This document shows positions 1 through 5,136 of a stretch of DNA of 12,308 nt, one piece after another. A program made the translations under genes and the position numbers. Each line of letters opens with the position of its first letter. Position 1 is the stretch's first letter. Origin of the DNA: an uncultured Bacilli bacterium (GTDB lineage Bacteria; Bacillota_I; Bacilli_A; RFN20; CAG-449); the NCBI GenBank assembly GCA_947593895.1, contig CANQDY010000026.1, positions 1 through 12,308 of the forward strand, in the 5' to 3' direction. Under the pieces are notes generated by a model that worked only from the letters and a program-made list of their open reading frames with translations, did no database searches and was not told the DNA's origin.

Positions 1-57
1 GATAATACTTATGTTATTTCAATTATACCTGTTAAGATTATTGCTTTTACTAGTTAA
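1..57 (+). CDS. Possible 3' end of a plus-strand gene cut by the window edge
   Basis: One plus-strand frame is open from the first base and ends in TAA at 55-57, giving the 18 residues DNTYVISIIPVKIIAFTS. The alternation of hydrophobic and polar residues would suit the last beta strand of a globular protein, and the hairpin at 113-143 could serve as a shared terminator for this gene and the convergent recA. A second frame (2-79) is also open, is leucine-rich and looks like a shadow. Eighteen codons are too few to name a family. This is a weak call. Confidence 0.3.
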   Translation, partial: DNTYVISIIPVKIIAFTS

Positions 58-112
58 ATTTCAACTTTATTTTACATAATCCACTGATTTATTAAAATTT
101 TTATATAATAAA

Positions 113-143
113 AAACTAAGAAATCTCTACGACTTCTTAGTTT
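113..143 (-). terminator. Intrinsic terminator of the recA operon, possibly bidirectional
   Basis: Two perfect 10-base arms (113-122 and 134-143, AAACTAAGAA on the plus strand) enclose an 11-base loop. Read on the minus strand, the stem lies just after the recA stop codon and is followed by TTTTTTATTA, partly formed by the stem end. Read on the plus strand it is followed by CTTTTT, so it could also stop transcription entering from the left. Confidence 0.8.
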
Positions 144-147
144 CTTT

Positions 148-1152
148 TTACTCTTCAGATTTATTTTGTATCTTATCCATTACCTGATTCAACAATGAGT
201 TATAAATATCTGGATGGTCATTTAAGAATGAAATCGTATTATCTTTTCCCTGACCAACTTTTTCGCCTAAAACTTCAAACCATGATCCAGATTTTTTAGC
301 TAAACCACATTCTAACGCTAAATCAAGAATTTCACTTACTTTTGATAGTCCTTTCCCATATATTAAATCAATTTTACAACTTTTAAATGGAGGGGCAACT
401 TTGTTTTTAACTATTTTAATGTTAACTTGGTTACCAACAATTTTATCTCCTTCTTTAATTGGTTCCCCTTTTCTAATATCAATTCTAACTGATGCATAGA
501 ATTTTAATGCACGTCCACCTGTTGTAACTTCTGGATTACCATATATGATGCCAACTTTTTCACGAAGTTGGTTAATAAATATAACTGTGCAATTTGTTTT
601 ATTAAGTACACCGGCTAATTTTCTCATTGCTTTTGACATTAATCGAGCATGAGCGCCTACAGAATTATCACTCATTTCTCCTTCAAGTTCAGATTGAGGA
701 ACTAAAGCAGCAACTGAGTCAACAATAATTATATCAATTGCTTCACTTCTAGCTAACATTTCTACTATATCTAATGCTTGTTCACCATGATCAGGTTGAG
801 ATAAGATCAATTCATCTGTATCGACACCTAATTGTTTTGCGTAAGTTGGATCAATTGCGTGCTCTGCATCAACATATGCCGCTCTACCACCAGCTTTTTG
901 ACATTCTGCAACAGCAGACAAAGCCAGTGTTGTTTTACCACTTGATTCAGGACCATATATTTCAATAATTCTTCCTTTAGGATATCCACCAATACCTAAA
1001 GCATTATCGATTAAAATCGAACCCGAATGTATTGTATCAACACTTAATACCGGGCGATCTCCTAGTTTCATTACAGAACCTTTACCATAAAGTTTTTCAA
1101 TATCTCTAAATGTCGCTTCTAATTTTTCTTCTTTTGTTTTTTCGTTTGCCAT
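148..1152 (-). CDS. recA: RecA recombinase
   Basis: RecA is the ATP-dependent DNA strand-exchange protein that polymerises on single-stranded DNA in homologous recombination and triggers SOS cleavage of LexA. The 334-residue product is close to the usual 340-350 and complete. Visible motifs are Walker A GPESSGKT (67-74), the catalytic glutamate in VDAEHAID (E97), Walker B IIIVD (141-145), the NQLR switch (194-197), and DNA-binding loop L2 running into NPEVTTGGRALKFYASVR (206-223). The acidic tail is short (NKSEE). A strong AGGAGG ribosome binding site precedes the ATG and overlaps the TAG stop of the upstream cinA-type gene, so the two are probably translationally coupled. It is the last gene of the gpsB-rnpB-pgsA-cinA-recA run. 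No Bacillus-type LexA box (GAAC-N4-GTTC) is seen just upstream or at the distal operon promoter. Confidence 0.98.
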   Translation of the reverse strand: MANEKTKEEKLEATFRDIEKLYGKGSVMKLGDRPVLSVDTIHSGSILIDNALGIGGYPKGRIIEIYGPESSGKTTLALSAVAECQKAGGRAAYVDAEHAIDPTYAKQLGVDTDELILSQPDHGEQALDIVEMLARSEAIDIIIVDSVAALVPQSELEGEMSDNSVGAHARLMSKAMRKLAGVLNKTNCTVIFINQLREKVGIIYGNPEVTTGGRALKFYASVRIDIRKGEPIKEGDKIVGNQVNIKIVKNKVAPPFKSCKIDLIYGKGLSKVSEILDLALECGLAKKSGSWFEVLGEKVGQGKDNTISFLNDHPDIYNSLLNQVMDKIQNKSEE

Positions 1153-1163
1153 AAATAGTCCTC

Positions 1164-1652
1164 CTAATTATTTTTATTATCAATTTTTAAGGTTTTAGAA
1201 AAAAATTCTTTTAATATTTTAAATCCCTCATCAACAACCTGTTCCCTAATTTGGTTTCTATCACCATGAAACACTTTCTTATAAGTTTTAACTTTATCTT
1301 GATAAGCTAATCCAATATAAACTAAACCAACTTCCTTATTTTCTAAAACACTTGGTCCAGCATTTCCAGTAAAAGAAATGCAAATTTCAACATCAAGCAG
1401 TTTCTTGGCGTTTTTCGCCATATTTCTTGCAATCTGTTTTGATACTACTCCATATTTATCAATCGTAGTTTGTTTAATCTTTACAAGTTTGTTTTTCACT
1501 AAACTTGAATATGAAACAATCGAACCTTTAAAAAACGATGATACACCAGGATATGAACAAACTGTTGAACAAAACAAACCTCCAGTTAAAGACTCACACG
1601 AACCTAAAGTTAAATGACTATTTCTAAATAATTCAATTACTTCTTCTCTCAT
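1164..1652 (-). CDS. CinA C-terminal-domain protein (PncC-like NMN amidohydrolase)
   Basis: This 162-residue protein corresponds only to the C-terminal domain of CinA, a domain known in other bacteria as the nicotinamide mononucleotide deamidase PncC, which recycles NMN to nicotinic acid mononucleotide. Family signatures are SCESLTGG (18-25; the family usually has ESCTGG, here ESLTGG), GVSSFFKGSIVSYSS (36-50), YGVVSKQIA (67-75) and the ITGxAGP-like FTGNAGPS. The roughly 250-residue N-terminal molybdopterin-binding-like domain of full-length CinA (about 415 residues) is absent. The ATG overlaps the pgsA stop as ATGA, with AAGGA about nine bases upstream. Its TAG stop lies inside the recA ribosome binding site. 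The pgsA-cinA-recA order is the classic Bacillota arrangement linked to competence. I am confident in the family but not in the enzymatic activity, given the altered motif. Confidence 0.9.
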   Translation of the reverse strand: MREEVIELFRNSHLTLGSCESLTGGLFCSTVCSYPGVSSFFKGSIVSYSSLVKNKLVKIKQTTIDKYGVVSKQIARNMAKNAKKLLDVEICISFTGNAGPSVLENKEVGLVYIGLAYQDKVKTYKKVFHGDRNQIREQVVDEGFKILKEFFSKTLKIDNKNN

Positions 1653-2260
1653 TTAGTTCCATCCTTAAATATTTTAATATTTTTAGTAAAGTATAACACA
1701 CCTGAAACAAAAGAAGACAAGCAAGCTATATAACAAATAATTGTGGTAATTGGATAATAATTTAACATATGAGATGCGATATAACTAAATGGCCAATCAT
1801 TTAATAAAACAAAGGATAACGCTACCATTTGCGTTACTGTTTTAATTTTCCCCCACATATTCGCTGCCAAAACTACACCTTTTGTTGAAGCAAGTTGTCT
1901 TAACGCATCAACTAATAAATCTCTAACAATCATAATAATTGCCACAATTGCAGGGACTAAATTTGGAAGTTTAATCGCACATATAATAATAGTTGAATCA
2001 ACTAAGAGTTTATCAGCAATTGGATCCATAAACTTTCCATATGTTGTCACTAAATTATTCTTTCTGGCAATATATCCATCTAAGAAATCACTAAATGAAG
2101 CAATTACAAATAGAAAAAAACTAATAAAATATTCAAGCGAAATCATATCAAAAACCATAGGCATTTTTACGCCACAATCCACCCATGGAAATAAAAGAAT
2201 GAAATCAATTATTACTACACAGAACATTCTAAATGTTGTTATTTTATTAGGTAAATTCAT
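1649..2260 (-). CDS. pgsA: CDP-diacylglycerol--glycerol-3-phosphate 3-phosphatidyltransferase
   Basis: PgsA makes phosphatidylglycerophosphate from CDP-diacylglycerol and glycerol-3-phosphate, the committed step to phosphatidylglycerol and cardiolipin, in the cytoplasmic membrane. The 203-residue product carries the full CDP-alcohol phosphatidyltransferase signature D-x2-DG-x2-AR-x8-G-x3-D-x3-D at residues 58-83 (D58, D61, G62, A65, R66, G75, D79, D83). Several hydrophobic segments surround it (about 10-26, 41-57, 88-115, 137-158 and 172-193), and the conserved N-terminus MNLPNKITTFR is present. The start is supported by AAAGGA about eight bases upstream. The leader is only about 30 bases after the 3' end of rnpB, with no terminator between. 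The TGA stop overlaps the ATG of the next gene. Confidence 0.96.
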   Translation of the reverse strand: MNLPNKITTFRMFCVVIIDFILLFPWVDCGVKMPMVFDMISLEYFISFFLFVIASFSDFLDGYIARKNNLVTTYGKFMDPIADKLLVDSTIIICAIKLPNLVPAIVAIIMIVRDLLVDALRQLASTKGVVLAANMWGKIKTVTQMVALSFVLLNDWPFSYIASHMLNYYPITTIICYIACLSSFVSGVLYFTKNIKIFKDGTK

Positions 2261-2290
2261 ATTAAAATCCTTTCTAACTAATATTTGAGT

Positions 2291-2632
2291 ATTTGACCCT
2301 GTAAGCCATGTTTTGTCGAGGATAATTATTTATCTATGCACATAGCATGTCAATTTAAATTCGTTTCTTCTTATTGACTTCCCTTACCAAATTTAGGTTT
2401 CTCGCTTGAGGGGTTTACCGCGTTCCACTTTATACTTTCATATAAACTACGTCACTGTGGCACTTTCAAAAGTCGAACCATGTTTTTCAATTTAGGTTTT
2501 TCTTTGCCGTTAGGTGCTCCCACCTACCTAAAGTTATTTTTTCCTTTAGCACAAACACTACAATCATCACAGATTGTGCGAGCATGGACTTTCCTCTGAT
2601 ATTAAATATACCAGCAATTATCCAGGTCAAAT
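2291..2632 (-). ncRNA. rnpB: RNase P RNA, Bacillus type B
   Basis: This is the catalytic RNA of ribonuclease P, which removes the 5' leader from pre-tRNAs together with the protein RnpA. On the minus strand the sequence contains the universal blocks AGAGGAAAGTCCATGC near the 5' end, GAAAGTGCCACAGTGACG and GTGGAACGCGGTAAACCCC in the middle, and ACAAAACATGGCTTACAG at the 3' end. The middle blocks have the form of the Bacillus (type B) architecture, not the type A form. The ends are set by helix P1: ATTTGACC at 2625-2632 pairs with GGTCAAAT at 2291-2298. The RNA begins one base after the gpsB stop codon and ends about 30 bases before pgsA, with no clear promoter or terminator of its own. It is probably transcribed with gpsB and processed. 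Confidence 0.97.
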
Positions 2633-2633
2633 G

Positions 2634-2999
2634 TTATTTAATCGAGTTAGGATCAATTCCAGCCTTAAATAAGGCTTGTTCCAATAAAGATATTTTCTTC
2701 AATAAGTCAATATTTGACAAACTTACATTATCGTCATTTTCAGAAATATTACTGAGTTTTTCATTTAATACTTCGTTTTGAACTTCAACATTATCTAGTC
2801 GTTCTTTATAAATTTTACAAGTCTTTTGAAGCTCCATAACAATTTTATTTACATCAGTAATATATTGCTCCATTTTAACATAATCTTTAATTACGACATC
2901 AAGAAATTCATCAACCTCTAATGGATCATAACCGGGTTTTTTGCCAGGAAACTCCTTATCCATTATTTTTTGTGAAGTTAATTCTAACTCTAAATTCAT
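2634..2999 (-). CDS. gpsB: GpsB-like cell-division adaptor (DivIVA family)
   Basis: GpsB is a cytoplasmic, membrane-associated adaptor that links class A PBPs to the division and elongation machinery. The 121-residue product has the DivIVA-type N-terminal domain, with DKEFPGKKPGYDPLEVDEFLDVVIKDY-like positions at 14-40 (key part GYDPLEVDEFLD, 23-34). A coiled coil follows at about 42-85, and a C-terminal helix (NIDLLKKISLLEQALF, 96-111) resembles the GpsB hexamerisation segment. An in-frame ATG lies 14 codons further upstream, but the ATG at 2997-2999 is preferred. It has AAGGAG nine to ten bases upstream, matches the family N-terminus, and the longer form would start on the -10 element. Its likely partner, a class A PBP, is encoded at 5111-7444. 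The stop codon directly abuts rnpB, a gene neighbour of gpsB in other Bacilli too. Confidence 0.92.
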   Translation of the reverse strand: MNLELELTSQKIMDKEFPGKKPGYDPLEVDEFLDVVIKDYVKMEQYITDVNKIVMELQKTCKIYKERLDNVEVQNEVLNEKLSNISENDDNVSLSNIDLLKKISLLEQALFKAGIDPNSIK

Positions 3000-3030
3000 C
3001 AAATAAATCTCCTTACTTAGAACATAATTT

Positions 3031-3059
3031 ATTATATACAATTTGTGTTTATAAGTAAA
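3031..3059 (-). promoter_or_regulatory. Promoter of the gpsB-rnpB-pgsA-cinA-recA run
   Basis: On the minus strand there is a perfect -10 TATAAT (3031-3036) and a -35 TTTACT (3054-3059, four of six matches to TTGACA) separated by 17 bases. Transcription would begin near 3025, giving a leader of about 25 bases with the AAGGAG site. The -35 is buried in a long palindrome, listed separately. Confidence 0.7.
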
Positions 3060-3070
3060 TATTACTTATA
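3050..3070. repeat. Perfect palindrome over the gpsB -35, operator candidate
   Basis: Arms TATAAGTAA (3050-3058) and TTACTTATA (3062-3070) are perfect inverted repeats around the trinucleotide ATA. The element covers the -35 hexamer of the gpsB promoter, a place where a dimeric regulator would block RNA polymerase. A second, shorter inverted repeat, TTAACA-AAAG-TGTTAA (3076-3091), lies immediately upstream. AT-rich DNA yields palindromes by chance, so a regulatory role is an inference from position. Confidence 0.45.
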
Positions 3071-3134
3071 TTCTTTTAACAAAAGTGTTAATCTAAATTG
3101 AAAAAGCAACACATGAGTTATATTAAAATACAAC

Positions 3135-3163
3135 AAAAAAAGAGTGAGGTTTCCCTCACCCTT
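3135..3163 (-). terminator. Intrinsic terminator of the cysteine-rich protein gene
   Basis: On the minus strand, GTGAGG (3154-3159) pairs with CCTCAC (3144-3149) around a GAAA loop, extended by three pairs beyond one mismatch. The hairpin is followed by a run of seven T (3134-3140). It lies 14 bases after the stop codon of the 3177-3635 gene and separates it from gpsB. Confidence 0.92.
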
Positions 3164-3176
3164 CCAGCAAAATACC

Positions 3177-3635
3177 TTAATTATTGGCGCTATTACAGCA
3201 ACAACATGCTTGTACAACGTTAGTATTTGAAGTAACGCAAAGTCTTTTCTTCATAAAGCAACAGCATACTAAGAAGTTAACCCTTGCTTGAGCTTTAATA
3301 TATCTTTGGCAGATCATAATAGTTGTACGATAAGTAACTGTGGCAGTTTCACCTACAGCAATATCACCAATACATACCTGATCTAGGCAGTTAGCTTCTA
3401 CTGCTTCACCATTAACCTCAACCGAATTTGGAATTAATGCAAGTGCTTTGTCAAGTGGTAAAGTTAATACAACATTTTTCAAGACTTGATCCGAGTTATT
3501 AGTAATTGTTACCGTATAAGCGATATCATTACAAACTCTCGTAATTGCAACATCAGAACTTACAACAACTCTTACTCCACATTCATCCGCGGAAGGAATA
3601 CATTGTACTTGAGCGGTATTTGGGCAATTATACAT
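3177..3635 (-). CDS. Cysteine-rich DUF11-like protein
   Basis: The function of this 152-residue protein is unknown. Residues about 21-122 look like a DUF11-type immunoglobulin-like beta-sandwich, with the pattern AYTVTITNNSDQVLKNVVLTLPL (39-61), a central IPNSVEVNGEAV (68-79) and GETATVTYRTTI (95-106). Fifteen residues are cysteine, about one in ten, including CCC at 124-126 and CCCC at 144-147 near the C-terminus. No signal peptide or membrane segment is visible, so secretion by the Sec route is not indicated. Cysteine-rich proteins of this size occur in spore coat or exosporium layers of other Bacillota, but a role as a cross-linked surface protein or metal binder is inference only. It is monocistronic, with an AGGTGA ribosome binding site, its own candidate promoter and a strong terminator. 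Its base composition is visibly less AT-rich than that of its neighbours. Confidence 0.85.
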   Translation of the reverse strand: MYNCPNTAQVQCIPSADECGVRVVVSSDVAITRVCNDIAYTVTITNNSDQVLKNVVLTLPLDKALALIPNSVEVNGEAVEANCLDQVCIGDIAVGETATVTYRTTIMICQRYIKAQARVNFLVCCCFMKKRLCVTSNTNVVQACCCCNSANN

Positions 3636-3682
3636 ATATTCACCTACTTTTGAACATTTAAGTTCACTTATATATATGAAAA

Positions 3683-3711
3683 ATTATAAAACGTGCTATT
3701 TAATTTTTTAA
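3683..3711 (-). promoter_or_regulatory. Candidate promoter of the cysteine-rich protein gene
   Basis: On the minus strand a perfect TATAAT (3683-3688) follows TTAAAA (3706-3711, four of six -35 matches) at 17 bases. The predicted start gives a leader of about 40 bases. The same 110-base gap must also hold the plus-strand promoter of the exonuclease gene, for which only a TATACT at 3722-3727 with a poor -35 is visible. Confidence 0.45.
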
Positions 3712-3745
3712 ATTTATCAATTATACTTATGAATGGAGATAATCT

Positions 3746-4471
3746 ATGGAATCATTTAATAAAATACTTAAAAATCGACATAAAATAGTATTTATTGACT
3801 TTGAAGGAACTCAATTTTCTCATGAGATTATTGCAATCGGTGCTGTAAAGGTATATTGTGATAAAAATGGAAAAATATCAGATAATTATCAAACATATAA
3901 ACGCTATGTTAAATGTGTTGGTCCAATTGGTAAAATCGTTTCATCAATGACAAGCATTAATAACGATACTTTGAAAGAAAATGGCATTACATTTGAGATA
4001 ATGCTTAATGAATTTCAAACCTTTGTCGATGGTAAATTTGATGATTGTGCTTTTATATCATTTGGTAATAATGACATAAAAATGATTATCGAATCAATTA
4101 AAATTTCTAAACCTTCTAATGAATCAATTGGTATTTCAATTTGTAGGAACGCAATTGATTTTCTTGCATTTATAAGCCAATATATTAAAGATGAAAATGG
4201 AAATAACTATTCACTTGTCAATTATCTTAAACTATATAATATTGAGCCATATGGTCAAAGCCACAATCCATTAAATGATGCAATTGATTTAATGAATCTA
4301 TATAAAGCATTTATGGACGATATCGTTATTAAAAAACAAGAATATATCAAGGTACTTAAAAAAATTAAATCTCTACCTCAACCAGTTAAAAGAATTGTCA
4401 ATCGTTTAATTAACAACGAAATTATAACACCTAATGATTTTGATATGGAAATCACTAAATATTTAGAATAA
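3746..4471 (+). CDS. DEDDh-family 3'-5' exonuclease (DnaQ-like fold)
   Basis: The 241-residue product shows the five residues of the DEDDh exonuclease superfamily: D18 and E20 in FIDFEGT, D110 in FGNND, and H173 with D178 in HNPLNDAIDL. Enzymes of this fold remove nucleotides from the 3' end of DNA or RNA using two metal ions; members include DnaQ and the PolC proofreading domain, RNase T and oligoribonuclease. The catalytic domain covers about 12-192. The last 50 residues (lysine-rich, then helical) match no domain I know. GGAG lies seven bases before the ATG. It is the first gene of a plus-strand set with recU and a class A PBP, separated from recU by 44 bases. A DNA repair or RNA turnover role cannot be decided from sequence alone. 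Confidence 0.85.
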   Translation: MESFNKILKNRHKIVFIDFEGTQFSHEIIAIGAVKVYCDKNGKISDNYQTYKRYVKCVGPIGKIVSSMTSINNDTLKENGITFEIMLNEFQTFVDGKFDDCAFISFGNNDIKMIIESIKISKPSNESIGISICRNAIDFLAFISQYIKDENGNNYSLVNYLKLYNIEPYGQSHNPLNDAIDLMNLYKAFMDDIVIKKQEYIKVLKKIKSLPQPVKRIVNRLINNEIITPNDFDMEITKYLE

Positions 4472-4477
4472 ACAAAG

Positions 4478-4515
4478 AAAGGATTGCTCATAATAAATAT
4501 GAGCCTTAAGTAACT
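4478..4515 (+). promoter_or_regulatory. recU leader: ribosome binding site and hairpin
   Basis: The only good Shine-Dalgarno sequence, AAAGGA (4478-4483), lies 32 bases before the recU ATG. Between them is a perfect 7-bp hairpin, GCTCATA (4486-4492), loop ATAAA, TATGAGC (4498-4504). Folding the hairpin leaves about 13 bases between the site and the start codon. A four-codon reading frame, ATG AGC CTT AAG TAA (4499-4513), begins in the 3' arm and ends two bases before the recU ATG, so reinitiation is another possible route. Confidence 0.5.
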
Positions 4516-5136
4516 ATGATTAATTATCCTAACCAAAAAAGTAATGTTAACTTAACTCGTGAAGATAAAGAAGAAAAAACTCGAGAAAAAAAGTTTTTTT
4601 CTGCAGCAAATCGTGGCATGGATTTTGAGCATGCTGTTAACTCTTCTAACGCATATTATGACGATCAAAAACGCGCGGTAATAACTAAAAGACCAACTCC
4701 AATTAGAGTCGTAAAGGTCGATTATGCACATAATGCTCGAATTATTGATGCCTATTTTGAAAAGCAATCAACTACTGATTACAATGGAGTTTACAGAGGA
4801 AAATATGTTGATTTTGAATGCAAAGAAACTAAATCCAAAACATCTCTTTCTTTCAATAATATTTCCTCTCATCAAATTGAACACCTAAAAAAAGTAATAT
4901 TTCATGGTGGTATTGCATTCTTCCTAATTTACTTTGTTGAATTAAATGAAGTTTATCTTCTAGATGCAAAACATGTAATTGAATCTTATTTAAAAAGAAA
5001 AGAAAGAATCTCTCTTCCAATAAGTGAGATTAGAAAAAAAGGAATCTTAGTTGAACAAGGCTTTATCCCACGCCTAAAATACTTAGATGTGGTTGATCAG
5101 GTATACTTCAATGAGGAAAACAAAAAAAATATTTAA
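4516..5136 (+). CDS. recU: Holliday junction resolvase RecU
   Basis: RecU is the Bacillota resolvase that cuts four-way junctions and also modulates RecA. The 206-residue product is full length. It carries NRGMDFE (32-38), TTDYNGVYRGKY (86-97) and the nuclease active-site cluster DFECKET (99-105), with the D-x-E-x-K pattern of this restriction-endonuclease-like fold, plus HQIEHLK (119-125). The N-terminus MINYPN matches the MIRYPN start of the B. subtilis protein as I recall it, so the ATG at 4516 is retained although no good ribosome binding site sits directly before it (see the leader entry). recU directly precedes and overlaps the PBP gene by 26 bases, the arrangement known for recU and ponA in Bacilli. 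Confidence 0.96.
   Translation: MINYPNQKSNVNLTREDKEEKTREKKFFSAANRGMDFEHAVNSSNAYYDDQKRAVITKRPTPIRVVKVDYAHNARIIDAYFEKQSTTDYNGVYRGKYVDFECKETKSKTSLSFNNISSHQIEHLKKVIFHGGIAFFLIYFVELNEVYLLDAKHVIESYLKRKERISLPISEIRKKGILVEQGFIPRLKYLDVVDQVYFNEENKKNI

Noticed and set aside
2..79. Second open frame at the left edge, leucine-rich
   Set aside because: Composition is that of an AT-rich shadow frame; the alternative frame at 1-57 is more protein-like, and neither can be proven.
1153..1170. Possible LexA box or separate promoter for recA
   Set aside because: Only 11 bases separate the cinA-type stop from the recA start, filled by the ribosome binding site; no GAAC-N4-GTTC pattern or promoter is present there.
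1649..1652. TGA of pgsA as a possible tryptophan codon (Mycoplasma code)
   Set aside because: The TGA forms a canonical ATGA start-stop overlap at the expected length of PgsA, and the conserved tryptophans are encoded by TGG.
3000..3041. Longer gpsB starting at an ATG 14 codons upstream
   Set aside because: The extension would begin next to the -10 element, has no ribosome binding site and is unlike GpsB proteins; the ATG at 2999 has AAGGAG.
3652..3665. GAAC-N6-GTTC resembling a Bacillus LexA (SOS) box upstream of the cysteine-rich gene
   Set aside because: The known Bacillus box has four bases between GAAC and GTTC; here there are six, and the downstream gene has no SOS link.
5087..5110. 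Eight-codon N-terminal extension of the PBP
   Set aside because: No ribosome binding site precedes it and the normal basic cytoplasmic start begins at 5111.
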